DNA of 59,990 bases from an uncultured bacterium (GCA_905215325.1 CAJMPP010000012.1:1-59990), one strand, 5' to 3'; counted from the stretch's first letter, positions 37,389 to 48,080 are shown. Translations and numbers: made by a program. Notes: generated by a model from the sequence alone, not told the origin.

Positions 37389-38756
37389 TTATTCCTCGCC
37401 GGCGAACACGTCCTCGATGCTGGCGTGCGCGCCGCCGAACGGCTCGCCGCCGAACTGGGCCAGCAGCGTTTTGGCCTGATCGAGCTTCACCAGGCGCTCG
37501 TGATGGGTGGACATGTTGCGCACCTTCACCTCGCCGGCGGCCAGCTCGTCGGGGCCGAGCACGGCGACCATGCGCGAGCCCACCTTGTCGGCCAGCTTGA
37601 ACTGGCTTTTCAGGCTGCGGTGCTGGTGGTCCATCTCGGCGGTCACGCCCGCGTCGCGGCATGCCTGCACCAAGCTGAACGCCTCGGCGCGCACGGAATC
37701 GTCAACGCACGCCACGAAGATGTCGCAATGCTGGGCGCTCGGGAACGCCTGGCCCGCGGCCTGGATGGCCAGCGCGCAGCGCTCGTAGCCCAGCGCGAAG
37801 CCGAAGCCCGGCGTGGGACGTCCGCCCACTTCCTCGGCCAGCTTGTCGTAGCGACCGCCGCCGCCGATGGCGTTTTGGCTGCCCATGCCCTGATCGACCT
37901 GCACCTCGAACACGGTGCGCGTGTAGTAGTCGAGGCCGCGGACCAGCGTGGGGTCCTCGATGTAGGAGATGCCCGCGCCGTCCAGATAGGTTTTGACGGC
38001 CTGGTAGTGCTCGCGGCAGTCGTCGCACAGGTAATCCGAGATCTTCGGGGCGCCCTCCATGACCTCGGCGCAGCCGGGGTTTTTGCAGTCGAAGGCGCGC
38101 AGCGGGTTGATCTCGGCGCGGCGCATGCACTCCTCGCACATGTGCTCGGCGTGGGCGTTCATGTACTCGCGCACGGCCTCGCGGTACTTCGGACGGCACT
38201 GCTCGCAGCCCATGGAGTTCACCAGCAGGCGCGTGGCATCCATGGGAACGCCGATGGCGGCGTAGAAGCGCATGAGCATGATGATGCCCTCGGCGTCGAC
38301 GCTCGGGTCCTCCGCGCCCAAGCACTCGATGCCCACCTGGTTGAACATGCGCTGACGACCCTTCTGCGGGCGCTCGGCGCGGAACATCGGGCCGGCGTAC
38401 ATGAGCTTGGCCGGAGCCGCGCCCTGCGGCACCAGGTCATGCTGCACCACGGCACGCACCACGCCCGCGGTGCCCTCGGGGCGCAGGCTCAGGCGGCTTT
38501 TCGCCTTGATGGTGCCGCCGTCGATGACGCGCTTGAAGTTCTCGCCGGAAATGGCGGTGAACATCTCCTTCGACACCACGTCGGTGGCCTGGCCGATGCC
38601 GCGCACGAACAGGTCGGTCTGCTCGAACAACGGCGTTTCGATGGGCTGATAGCCGTAACGGGCGAAGATGCCGAACGCGGTGTCGCGGAAATGCGCCCAG
38701 AACTTCGCCTCATCGGGCAGAAGATCGCGCGTTCCCTCCGGGGAGTTGATTGCCAT
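37389..38756 (-). CDS. hisS: Histidine--tRNA ligase
   Basis: HisRS, 455 residues, start MAINSPEGTRDLLP after AAGGA. Motif 2 (YAGPMFRAERPQKGR), the histidine-A signatures VRGLDYYTRTVFE and GGGGRYDKL are present, and a C-terminal anticodon-binding domain follows. The insertion between motifs 2 and 3 carries several Cys pairs (CEQC, CEEC, CDDC), which probably bind zinc, as in some Gram-positive and thermophile enzymes but not E. coli. Confidence 0.97.
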   Translation of the reverse strand: MAINSPEGTRDLLPDEAKFWAHFRDTAFGIFARYGYQPIETPLFEQTDLFVRGIGQATDVVSKEMFTAISGENFKRVIDGGTIKAKSRLSLRPEGTAGVVRAVVQHDLVPQGAAPAKLMYAGPMFRAERPQKGRQRMFNQVGIECLGAEDPSVDAEGIIMLMRFYAAIGVPMDATRLLVNSMGCEQCRPKYREAVREYMNAHAEHMCEECMRRAEINPLRAFDCKNPGCAEVMEGAPKISDYLCDDCREHYQAVKTYLDGAGISYIEDPTLVRGLDYYTRTVFEVQVDQGMGSQNAIGGGGRYDKLAEEVGGRPTPGFGFALGYERCALAIQAAGQAFPSAQHCDIFVACVDDSVRAEAFSLVQACRDAGVTAEMDHQHRSLKSQFKLADKVGSRMVAVLGPDELAAGEVKVRNMSTHHERLVKLDQAKTLLAQFGGEPFGGAHASIEDVFAGEE

Positions 38757-38971
38757 GACGGTTCCTTACTTCCGATAACTCATGTTCCGATGGTACGGAT
38801 GGTTGAAAACGGTTAACCCTTGCATTGTAGCGCAGACGCCGGCATACGGCGGCCCGCCTGCCGCGACCCCACGCAATCAGCGCGGCCACGAAGCGGACGG
38901 CAAGCGCAGCGGTTGCGCACAGACAGCGGCTGGCAGGCTCGGCGGTTGCGCGCAAGCGGCGACGAGCGGCT

Positions 38972-41752
38972 TTACGCGGGTTCGCCGAAGCTGCGCAGCA
39001 CGCCCATGAGCGCGTCGTCGGGGCGATGGCGCAGGCGCGTGGCGAGCAGGCTGCGGGCCACGTTGGCAAGGCCGGCATCGCAGGCGGCGGACAGGGCCGC
39101 ATCGATGACGTCGAGCGTCTCGGACGCGGGCGCGCAAGGGATGCCCTCGGCGGCAAGGGCCGCCTCCACGCCGCCTGCCGGCGGGATGGATGCGCCGGTC
39201 TCGGCCACCAGCTCGCGCAGCTCGGCCGTGGCCTGCATGGCGATGGATGGCGATGCCTCGACCGCCTTCAGATAGCACGCCACGCCCGCGTCGGCGCTGC
39301 CGCGCTTCCACATCACGTATCCCAGCTGGTAGTACATGAGCGCGATGTCGGTAGGCTGCAGGGAGACGCAAAGGCCCGCGCGCAGCACGTCGAAGGCGCG
39401 TCCCATATCGCCTTGCAGCATATAGGCGCGCCCGAGCACCCGATAGCCCATGGCGCACGACGGGCCCATTGCCACGGCGGCGCGACCGTAACGCAACGCC
39501 TCGTCGGCGCGCTCGAACGAGCGCTCCAGCAAGTGCGTGACCTCCAAGTGGCACAGGTAGAACGAGTCGGGCACCACGCGCACGCGCTTTCCGGCGTCGG
39601 CCGCGGCATCGGGTACCGCGACGCTTTCGGCCGCCTCGTTCGCGGCATCCTCTTCGCCGCTCAGCGGTACCGGCTGCGTTGCACGGGAAACGTTGTACAA
39701 CACCCTGGCGCTGTAGCTGTCGAACGCGCGGTACACCTCTTGGGAGCCGTCGGCGAAGCCGTCGAGCAGCTGGGCCTCGGCAATGGCGCCGGTGAGCGCC
39801 TCCACGGCGGCTGCCGGATCGGTCTCGGCAAGCGAATGCGCACGGCCGAGCGCCACCAGGCAGCGGTCCTCGCCCAGGAAGCGCCCCACCACCGCGTTCT
39901 GATCGGCGGCGTCGATGGAGCCCTCGGCAAGCGCAGCCATCAGACGCGTGCAGGCCGAGACGGCGCGCTCATCCTTCGCCTCGAGCGCAGCGGACTGCAC
40001 CTGACGTACGGCGGCGATGGCCTCGGTGGCGCTTTGCGCATCCACGAGCGAATCCGCCAGGCCCTCTGCCATGCGGCGATACGCCGTGTCGTATTCGATA
40101 TCCAGATCCCGCTCGCACTTCGCGCCCAGGGGCCCTTGCGCCCACGTCGGGAGCTCGCCCGCCCGGTCATCGGCGCTCCACGACTCGAACACGGGGTGCA
40201 TCACGCGCTGGCGCGGCACCTGGGCGTCGGCAACGTCATAGCGCGCACCCGCGGCATCGAGCAGCTCACGGGGATCGCCCGCGATAGCCTGCTTGAAACC
40301 ACCGCGCCCAGCATGCAGCGCACGGTCCAGATCGACCTCGAACAGCGCCGTTTCCCGGGAATCGTGCAGCTGCTCCGATGCGGCGGGCGCGCCCAGCACC
40401 GCGGGAACGCCCTGCTTGGGCCCTGCGGCAGGCGCTTCCTGCGACGACTGTGGGTCGGGCAACGGGAACGCCATCAGCTTCACCCGGGAAATACCCGGCT
40501 CGGTGGCGAAAGCGTGGTCGGCGAGCAGCAGGCCCACGCGCATGACGTAGGGAAGCGCAGCCCCCTCTTCGCCGTCCGCAGAACCCGGTACCATGCCCTC
40601 CGGCGGCATGGTCAGGCAAAAAGCCGCCTGACCGGCGCCGATATCGCCCGCAAGCTCCACATCCACGCGCACGGGAAGGCGCAGCTGCTCGATTGCCAGC
40701 GCCAAGCGGCAGCGCACGCCCCATTCGCCGCCCTCATGCCCGGACGGGGCGCCATCGGGCATGCCGCCCGCCAGGTCCTGCTCGCCCACCGCGACGAACA
40801 GCTGCGCATCGGCTTGGCGGCACTCGTCGAGGCCCGCAGCATCGGCGCGATCGCCCATGCGCTCGCACAACAGGATGAAGCGGTTGAGCGCCGCCTCGAT
40901 CCCCCACAGCTCCTGATCGGAAATGTCGGCATCCTCCTGGTTGCGGACCAGATAGGCCAAGTGCGCGTACTTCGTGGAGCGCACCAGGCGTACCGCTTCG
41001 TCGGAAACGCCGCGCTCATGGATGGCGAACAGGCCCGCCTGCTCGAGGTTCTCCAGCAGAAGCCTGACGGCACCAGGGGCCTCGAGCTGAGGGTCGGACA
41101 GCGCACGCTGAACCTGGCCCGCAAGCTCGCGCAGCGCCTCGAACGGTTTTTCGGGCCCCAAAGCGTCGAGGACGCCCATGACGCCGCGACTGGGGACGGC
41201 GGGCGCACCCATGGCCGGCCGGAAGCACAGCGCGAAATACGCGCGCGCCATGAACTCCTTGTAGGTCATGGCCTTGCGCTCGTCGAAGCGATACCACGTG
41301 TCCGATACCTTATATAGATCGGCCGTTCCCTCGTAGGCCGCCACGCAGCGCGCCGCGTCGCCCTCGCCGTCATGCACATACACGTATCCGGCGGTTTTCA
41401 CTGCGTCCTGGGCCACATCGCCGAATCGGGCGATCTCCATGTCGGGCGTACGAGCCGGCGGCGCGACCTGCGGCTCGTCGCAGGCGAACACGCGCCCGTA
41501 CCTGTCCAGGTACGCCACGATGCGCATGACCTGGTCGCTGGGGGAATCGCCCTCCAGATGCACCAGGTACATGCCGCCGCTTTTCGGCTTCGGCCGCATC
41601 ACGCGGCCGCCCACCACGCCGAACGCCCCGGAAATAACCGTGCCGTCGGCGAGCGCGGGCACGGCGTCGCGCAAGACCTTGCAACGCACGCCCAACAGCT
41701 TCTCGTGCGGCTCAAGCCGCCACAAGCCCTCTTTTCCCGCAACCTTTTGCAC
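38972..41752 (-). CDS. Large TPR-containing protein of unknown function
   Basis: A 926-residue acidic cytoplasmic protein with no signal peptide or membrane segment. I chose a GTG start (VQKVAGKEG) preceded by AAAGGA; the frame continues upstream without support. About residues 1-240 contain no domain I recognise, with a conserved-looking stretch around GGMYLVHLEGDSPSDQVMRIVAYL. The middle is Ala/Glu/Asp-rich helical sequence. Residues about 725-845 form tetratricopeptide repeats (ERADEALRYGRAAVAMGPS, then GRAYMLQGDMGRAFDVLRAG and GYVMWKRGSADAGVACYLKA). TPRs mediate protein contacts. It stands alone between hisS and a HIT gene. Confidence 0.82.
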   Translation of the reverse strand: MQKVAGKEGLWRLEPHEKLLGVRCKVLRDAVPALADGTVISGAFGVVGGRVMRPKPKSGGMYLVHLEGDSPSDQVMRIVAYLDRYGRVFACDEPQVAPPARTPDMEIARFGDVAQDAVKTAGYVYVHDGEGDAARCVAAYEGTADLYKVSDTWYRFDERKAMTYKEFMARAYFALCFRPAMGAPAVPSRGVMGVLDALGPEKPFEALRELAGQVQRALSDPQLEAPGAVRLLLENLEQAGLFAIHERGVSDEAVRLVRSTKYAHLAYLVRNQEDADISDQELWGIEAALNRFILLCERMGDRADAAGLDECRQADAQLFVAVGEQDLAGGMPDGAPSGHEGGEWGVRCRLALAIEQLRLPVRVDVELAGDIGAGQAAFCLTMPPEGMVPGSADGEEGAALPYVMRVGLLLADHAFATEPGISRVKLMAFPLPDPQSSQEAPAAGPKQGVPAVLGAPAASEQLHDSRETALFEVDLDRALHAGRGGFKQAIAGDPRELLDAAGARYDVADAQVPRQRVMHPVFESWSADDRAGELPTWAQGPLGAKCERDLDIEYDTAYRRMAEGLADSLVDAQSATEAIAAVRQVQSAALEAKDERAVSACTRLMAALAEGSIDAADQNAVVGRFLGEDRCLVALGRAHSLAETDPAAAVEALTGAIAEAQLLDGFADGSQEVYRAFDSYSARVLYNVSRATQPVPLSGEEDAANEAAESVAVPDAAADAGKRVRVVPDSFYLCHLEVTHLLERSFERADEALRYGRAAVAMGPSCAMGYRVLGRAYMLQGDMGRAFDVLRAGLCVSLQPTDIALMYYQLGYVMWKRGSADAGVACYLKAVEASPSIAMQATAELRELVAETGASIPPAGGVEAALAAEGIPCAPASETLDVIDAALSAACDAGLANVARSLLATRLRHRPDDALMGVLRSFGEPA

Positions 41753-41872
41753 GCTGAACCATCCTTTCAATGCTGGCGAATAGCTTACCAGAGTATGCGG
41801 AGAGCCGCCGAATTGCTGGTCGACGGCTTTACGCCATCGATGGATGCGTTGTAGCGGAAGGGGCTTCCGAAC

Positions 41873-41904
41873 CGGACACTTAACGCTACGTCCCCAAGTG
41901 TCCG
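41873..41904. repeat. Inverted repeat CGGACACTT, 14-base loop
   Basis: Perfect 9-bp arms flank a 14-base loop, about 120 bases ahead of the TPR gene and right beside the HIT gene terminator. It could be an operator, a second terminator or a dispersed repeat. Confidence 0.55.
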
Positions 41905-41916
41905 TAGCGAAACGGA

Positions 41917-41946
41917 AACGCCGCCTGCCTTTTGGCAAGCGGCGTT
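41917..41946 (-). terminator. Terminator of the HIT gene
   Basis: A 13-bp stem with one mismatch and a 4-base loop lies 36 bases past the stop; the minus strand continues UUUCCGUUUC. Confidence 0.7.
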
Positions 41947-41982
41947 CTGCGAGCAGAGCCTATGCATTGCGGTTGCGGGGTG

Positions 41983-42348
41983 CTAGCCCTCCACGCGCTG
42001 GGAGTTCTCGAAGGTGAAGCGGCCCATCTTCACACCGCCCAGGATGTGGATATGGAAATGTTTGACCGTGGCAGCCGAATCAGGGCCGGTGTTCATGACC
42101 GTGCGGAAGCCGGACTCGCGCACGCCCTTGAGCTCGGCGACCTTCGGCACCACGGACAGCATATGGCCGAGCACCTCGGCCGGGATGCCGTCGCACAGGT
42201 CGTCGTAGTGCTTCTTCGGGACGAGCAGGGTGTGCACGGGGGCCTCGGGCTCGATGTCGTCGAACGCGAAGCAGATATCGTCCTCGTACACCTTGTTCGT
42301 GGGGATCTCCCCGGAGATGAGTTTGCAGAACAGGCAGTCATCGGCCAT
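41983..42348 (-). CDS. HIT family nucleotide-binding protein
   Basis: A 121-residue histidine-triad protein of the HinT type, with the triad HFHIHILGG near the C-terminus, CLFCKLISGEIPTNKVYEDD at the start (CxxC, possible zinc site) and HTLLVPKKHY. HinT enzymes hydrolyse purine nucleoside phosphoramidates. An AAAGGA site precedes the ATG. Confidence 0.94.
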   Translation of the reverse strand: MADDCLFCKLISGEIPTNKVYEDDICFAFDDIEPEAPVHTLLVPKKHYDDLCDGIPAEVLGHMLSVVPKVAELKGVRESGFRTVMNTGPDSAATVKHFHIHILGGVKMGRFTFENSQRVEG

Positions 42349-42473
42349 TTGAGGTTCCTTTCGTCGAAGGGGTGCGGCGGCGTGGCGCCGATCCGCACGA
42401 ACAGTTTACCGCACGGGGCCGCACCGCGACCCCGTGAACCTGTTGCAGCGGGAACTTCCCCGCCGGTCGGTGC

Positions 42474-43583
<1,110 letters not shown>

Positions 43584-43859
43584 GATGCGAGCCTCTTTCA
43601 AAAGGTGATTCGATTACATTCACATAGTAACGCACTAGGGCTTCTCAAGTGCCTGTTCCCGCGGGAATCACGGATTTGCCCACGCAGGGCGATGCACGCT
43701 TTGGCAACTAAGCGGCAGCCGTCATCGCCTATGCGTTTTTGCGAAATGAGCCTTTCCATTGTCGAAGACATCGCTTTTTGGGCCATGCGGGGCTTGCCGC
43801 GGGCACGGCGGCTCCGGCATACTCGCAAGCAACAGCCCCTACGCTCAAGGAGGCCTTTT

Positions 43860-45197
43860 ATGGAAGGGTTCTTCGCCATCAAGTGCCGCAACTGCGGCGG
43901 CCCCATGTACTCCCACCAGCAAACCCGTAGCTTCGATTGCGCCTATTGCGGGGCTAGCACGCCCTGGACCGAGGGCGAATCGGAGCCGACGCCCGCCGTG
44001 GGTATACGCCATCAGCCGCTTCAGGTGGTCGACGGCCTGCTGAAGTTGACGCACGTCTCGCAGCTTGAGCCCGCGCGGGACTCCGACTGGTCCTACTACA
44101 AGCCCTACTGGCGCAACATGTCGCTGCTCGAGCGGCTGCTATGGGAAGACCCCGCAACCGCCAACGAGTTCCAAAACGCCGAGCACGTGAGCGTCCCCTG
44201 CCCGTTTTGCGGGGCGGCTTTCGAGGGCAAATCCACCCAAAGCGTGTTCGAGTGCCCCTCGTGCGGCAACAAGATCGGCGTTGCCGATTTGCTGAAACCC
44301 GGCACGTTCAGCAAACGCCTTTCCATGGGCACAGGAGCGGAATATATTCCTGAGCAGGCCCTTCCCTGCCGCATCTCCGTCCAGCAGGCACGCGCGAACG
44401 CCCTTGCGCTCATGCATCAGCACCCCGACGCCTTCGCCGCGCATGATGTGGACAGGGCCATCGAGGAGCAGATGGCCCTCACGTACGTGCCCGTGGAGCT
44501 TGCCGACCTGCGCATGATGGCGTCTTTTCCCGGGAAGATGCCGGGCAAGGAATCGCAGGTGTATTTCGAGGTGCTCGACTGGGCGTGGCCGAAAACCTAT
44601 TTCGTCGACATCCCGCTCATGGGCCTGCTCGAACCATGGGATTTCTCGACGGTCGCCCCGTTCGACCCCGCCATGCAAGAAGGCGATTTCCGCGTGATAG
44701 CCGTCGAGGGCCTGTTGAAGAAAAGCGCCGTCATCGACAAGTTAACGTATTCGCTTGCGGGAAACGATGCCGAGAAGGCGTTCGGATACAGCAAAAAAAG
44801 CATGCGCCAATGGGCCCGCAGCGTGCGCAAACACGCTTCCGGGCTGATGCTCGTGCCCATCTATTACGTCGATCGGCCCGCCTCGGACGGACGCGATGGC
44901 GAGCAGGTGCGCATAGCCGTGAACGGGCAGACGGGCCGCGCCGCCGCCGTGGTGTTCAGCGAGAAGAAGGATATCCACGTGCAGGCACCGCTCAATCCGG
45001 GCCTGCATCTATCCGCCGAGAGCACCGTGCATGCAACGCCTATCGAGGTGAAGTATGCGAAATCGCCGTTTCTGTACAAGATTGTCCGCATCGGCGGCAA
45101 CGAGGGCGCCGTCCAAACGACAACAGCCGGCGAAGCATCGTACCGAGAGGAGAAACCACGCCGCAAAGGCCTGCTCAGCAGGCTGTTCGGGGACTAG
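43860..45197 (+). CDS. Zinc-ribbon protein of unknown function
   Basis: A 445-residue soluble protein starting after an AAGGAGG site. Two zinc ribbons are visible: CRNCGG...CAYCG (residues about 9-31) and CPFCG...CPSCGNK (about 117-143). The rest is rich in Trp and basic residues in places and ends KPRRKGLLSRLFGD, an amphipathic basic tail that could touch membrane. I recognise no catalytic motif. It is inserted head-on between leuD and leuB and has its own terminator. GC content is similar to its neighbours. Confidence 0.82.
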   Translation: MEGFFAIKCRNCGGPMYSHQQTRSFDCAYCGASTPWTEGESEPTPAVGIRHQPLQVVDGLLKLTHVSQLEPARDSDWSYYKPYWRNMSLLERLLWEDPATANEFQNAEHVSVPCPFCGAAFEGKSTQSVFECPSCGNKIGVADLLKPGTFSKRLSMGTGAEYIPEQALPCRISVQQARANALALMHQHPDAFAAHDVDRAIEEQMALTYVPVELADLRMMASFPGKMPGKESQVYFEVLDWAWPKTYFVDIPLMGLLEPWDFSTVAPFDPAMQEGDFRVIAVEGLLKKSAVIDKLTYSLAGNDAEKAFGYSKKSMRQWARSVRKHASGLMLVPIYYVDRPASDGRDGEQVRIAVNGQTGRAAAVVFSEKKDIHVQAPLNPGLHLSAESTVHATPIEVKYAKSPFLYKIVRIGGNEGAVQTTTAGEASYREEKPRRKGLLSRLFGD

Positions 45198-45274
45198 GCG
45201 AACGCGCGGCGGAGGCCGAAAGCATGTTGACAGGGGACGGAGGTGCATTCATGCGCGCCGCCCGCTCTGGAAGT

Positions 45275-45309
45275 AAGAGGGCGGCTTGCCATGCGCAAGT
45301 CGCCCTCTT
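45275..45309. terminator. Bidirectional terminator between the zinc-ribbon gene and leuD
   Basis: A long stem AAGAGGGCGGCTTGC with a nearly perfect complement (one mismatch) and a 5-base loop; the plus strand continues GUCAGUUUU. Confidence 0.8.
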
Positions 45310-45347
45310 GTCAGTTTTGCGGTCGATGCCCTGCCCTCCGCTGACGG

Positions 45348-45845
45348 CTATTCGATGCCAAGCACCTTGCGGGTGCGGTTGATCAGACCGCCCTCCTCGA
45401 TGATCTCGCGGATGAACGGCGGGAACGGCTGGGCCTTGAACGTTTCGCCGGTGGTGGTGTTGGCGATGATGCCGGCATCGGCGTCCACGTCCACCACATC
45501 GCCCTGCTTGATGGCGTCGACGGCCTCGGGGCATTCCATGATGGCAAGACCGGTGTTGATGGAGTTGCGGTAGAAGATGCGCGCGAAGGACTTGGCGATG
45601 ACCACGTCCACGCCTGCGGCCTTGATGGCGATGGGCGCATGCTCGCGCGACGATCCGCAGCCGAAGTTCTCGTCGGCCACGATGATGTCGCCCTTGCGCA
45701 CCTTCTTCACGAAGTCCTTGTCCAGGTCCTCCAGGCAGTGCGCTGCCAGCCACTCGGGATCGGAGGAGTTGAGATAACGGGCCGGGATGATGACATCGGT
45801 GTCGATGTCGCGGCCGTAACGATGCGCGGTACCCTTGAAATGCAT
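45348..45845 (-). CDS. leuD: 3-isopropylmalate dehydratase small subunit
   Basis: The 165-residue short form of LeuD (archaeal/Clostridium type rather than the 200-residue enterobacterial one). It has GRDIDTDVIIPARYL, NFGCGSSREHAPIA and FARIFYRNSINTGL. With LeuC it isomerises isopropylmalate. It starts 22 bases after the leuC stop. Confidence 0.96.
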   Translation of the reverse strand: MHFKGTAHRYGRDIDTDVIIPARYLNSSDPEWLAAHCLEDLDKDFVKKVRKGDIIVADENFGCGSSREHAPIAIKAAGVDVVIAKSFARIFYRNSINTGLAIMECPEAVDAIKQGDVVDVDADAGIIANTTTGETFKAQPFPPFIREIIEEGGLINRTRKVLGIE

Positions 45846-45867
45846 GATCGGTTCCTTCCCTTATCCG

Positions 45868-47139
45868 TTATTCCGCAATGTCCTCGGGCAGGCCGATGTG
45901 TCCGAGCACGGCGCTGGCCGCGGCAACCGCCGGGCTTGCCAGGTACACCTCGGACGTGGGGTCGCCCATGCGGCCGACGAAGTTGCGGTTCGAAGTGGAA
46001 ACGCAGCGCTCGCCTGCGGCCAGGATGCCCATGTAACCGCCCAGGCACGGGCCGCACGTGGGCGTGGAAACGGCGCAGTTGGCGTCAAGGAACACGTCCA
46101 TCAGGCCCTCGGCGATGCACTGCTTGTACACAGCCTGCGTTGCCGGGATGACGATGCAGCGCACGTCAGGGTGCACTTTGCGGCCGCGCAGGACATCGGC
46201 GGCCTGGCGCATATCCTCCAAGCGGCCGTTGGTGCAGCTGCCGATGACGGCCTGGTCGATCTTCACGTCGCGCGACTCGGCCGCCGGGCGCGTGTTGGAC
46301 GGCAGATGCGGCCATGCCACGGTTGCCGGGATATCGGCGGCATCGATCTCGTACACGTGGGCGTACACGGCATCGGGGTCGGAGTGGTATTCGGTATAGG
46401 GGCGCTCGGTGCGACCGTCCATGTAGGCGCGCGTGATGTCGTCGACCTCGATAAGGCCTGCCTTGCCGCCGGCCTCGATGGCCATGTTGGAGATGGAAAG
46501 GCGCTGGTCCATGGACATGGAGCGGATGGCGCTGCCCGTGAACTCCATGGCCTTGTACAGCGCGCCGTCCACGCCGATCATGCCGATGATGTGCAGGATG
46601 ACGTCCTTGCCGGTGACGCCGGGGGCAAGCTGACCGTCGATCTTGAACAGCAGGCTTTCGGGCACCTTGAACCACGCCTTGCCCGTGGCATAGCCCACGG
46701 CGGCATCGGTGGAGCCAACGCCGGTGGAGAATGCGCCGAGGGCGCCATAGGTGCAGGTATGGGAATCGGCGCCGATGATCAGATCGCCCGCGCCCACGAC
46801 GCCCTGCTCGGGCAGCAGCGCGTGCTCAACGCCCATGCAGCCGACCTCGTAGTAATGCGTGATGCCCTGCTCACGGGCGAAATCGCGCACCTGCTTGGCC
46901 TGCTCGGCGCTTTTGATGTCCTTGTTCGGAACGTAATGGTCGGGAACCAGGGCGATCTTAGTAGGATCGAAAACCTTCTCCACACCGATCTGCTTGAAAT
47001 TCTTAATGGCGATAGGCGACGTGATGTCGTTGGAAAGCACCAGATCGAGATTGCACTCGATCAATTGCCCCGGCTCGACTTCGTCAAGCCCCGCATGTGC
47101 GGCCAAGATCTTCTCGGCCATGGTCATGGGACGTGCCAT
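45868..47139 (-). CDS. leuC: 3-isopropylmalate dehydratase large subunit
   Basis: A 423-residue aconitase-family protein starting MARPMTMAEKIL after AAGGAG. It binds a 4Fe-4S cluster through Cys in GSCTNGR and PTCGPCLGG. It also shows IGADSHTCTYGALG. Size and motifs match the LeuC form that pairs with short LeuD. A TACAAT with an upstream TGG at 47203-47208 on the minus strand is a plausible -10 box. Confidence 0.96.
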   Translation of the reverse strand: MARPMTMAEKILAAHAGLDEVEPGQLIECNLDLVLSNDITSPIAIKNFKQIGVEKVFDPTKIALVPDHYVPNKDIKSAEQAKQVRDFAREQGITHYYEVGCMGVEHALLPEQGVVGAGDLIIGADSHTCTYGALGAFSTGVGSTDAAVGYATGKAWFKVPESLLFKIDGQLAPGVTGKDVILHIIGMIGVDGALYKAMEFTGSAIRSMSMDQRLSISNMAIEAGGKAGLIEVDDITRAYMDGRTERPYTEYHSDPDAVYAHVYEIDAADIPATVAWPHLPSNTRPAAESRDVKIDQAVIGSCTNGRLEDMRQAADVLRGRKVHPDVRCIVIPATQAVYKQCIAEGLMDVFLDANCAVSTPTCGPCLGGYMGILAAGERCVSTSNRNFVGRMGDPTSEVYLASPAVAAASAVLGHIGLPEDIAE

Positions 47140-47232
47140 GTTCGCTCCTTCGATTTGCAGCCTCGCTTGCCCGTCTACCGAGCGTTTTGAAAAAACTGGC
47201 TGATTGTACCACCGGCGTTTCCCGAAAATGTG

Positions 47233-47255
47233 GAAGAGCCCCGGCGGGGCTCTTC
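47233..47255 (-). terminator. Terminator upstream of leuC
   Basis: A perfect 10-bp stem GAAGAGCCCC/GGGGCTCTTC with a 3-base loop, followed by CACAUUUUC on the minus strand. It ends the preceding membrane protein gene; the leuC promoter lies just after it. No leader peptide or T-box was found. Confidence 0.75.
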
Positions 47256-47386
47256 TCCGTAACATATTGTTTACGTTCGCTAACGTTAGGCATGCTTACC
47301 AGTTGCCAGAACTTCGTTCGACGAAGGCTCAAGCGGCGACCGTTGCGCGTGGCGTCCGAAGCCGCCCTACACCGTGAAGCCCGATG

Positions 47387-47917
47387 TTACCAGGTTCCAC
47401 CGTAGGTGCCGTAGTAGCCGGGATCGCAAGCAGCCACGAATGCGGCGAGCATACCGCCTATCGCCACGGTGAAGATGATGCCGGCAAGCATCCACACGGC
47501 GAAGCCGATGGCGGAGAACTTCACGGCATCGTTTTTCACCTGGGGGTATTTATCGGCATTGCAAACCCAGGCGAGCAAAATGCCCGGGATACCCACCAAA
47601 GCGCCGATGACGAACCAGGCGAACTTCATGCCGCCCGACAGCTTCATGAGCGGCGCCGGAGGATACACCGGCTGCGCATACGCAGGCTGTGCGTAGGGCT
47701 GCTGTTGCTGAGCCTGCGCATACGGCTGCTCAGGCTGGACCGGGGGCACCTGGGAGGCACCGGGAGCGCCTTGCGGCTGGGCCGGCGGGACCTGGGAGGC
47801 CGCAGGAGAGCTTTGCTGCTGTGCGGCGGGCTGGGCAGGCGTCTGCTGCTGGGCGGGCGTCTGCGGGGAAGCCGGCTGCTCAGGCTGCGGGATGGGGTTA
47901 TCGTTGTGCTCGGTCAT
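47387..47917 (-). CDS. Small membrane protein with Pro/Gln-rich N-terminus
   Basis: A 176-residue protein, start MTEHNDNPIPQ after AAAGG. The first 95 residues are Pro/Gln/Ala-rich and include YAQ-type repeats; two membrane helices follow (about 100-120 and 140-165), with a short WVCNADKYPQVKNDA loop between. It ends in a Gly/Tyr/Trp tail. It resembles small proteins with a TM2-like or Pro-rich plus two-helix layout; no function can be assigned. Confidence 0.75.
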   Translation of the reverse strand: MTEHNDNPIPQPEQPASPQTPAQQQTPAQPAAQQQSSPAASQVPPAQPQGAPGASQVPPVQPEQPYAQAQQQQPYAQPAYAQPVYPPAPLMKLSGGMKFAWFVIGALVGIPGILLAWVCNADKYPQVKNDAVKFSAIGFAVWMLAGIIFTVAIGGMLAAFVAACDPGYYGTYGGTW

Positions 47918-48028
47918 GACCGGACCTTTCTCTTGGTTGCAAGGACCACGCTTGGGCCCTGCTTCGATATCCCCAGTATACGCAACGCCCGACCGCTTTA
48001 AGCAAACCGTTGCCATCCCGACGCAAAA

Positions 48029-48051
48029 CGGGCGGCCCCGAGGACCGCCCG
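48029..48051 (-). terminator. Terminator of the peptidoglycan-binding protein gene
   Basis: A 10-bp stem with one mismatch and a 3-base loop, followed by UUUUGCG on the minus strand, 30 bases past the stop. Confidence 0.8.
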
Positions 48052-48080
48052 CCGGCAATGCTTCTTTTCGCTAGTCGCCG

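Noticed and set aside
47140..47232. Possible T-box or leader peptide upstream of leuC
   Set aside because: No T-box core, specifier loop or run of Leu codons is visible.
47269..47287. Possible operator ACGTTCGCTAACGT upstream of the leuC terminator
   Set aside because: Arms are only 5 bp and it lies ahead of a terminator, away from any good promoter; too weak to list as a feature.
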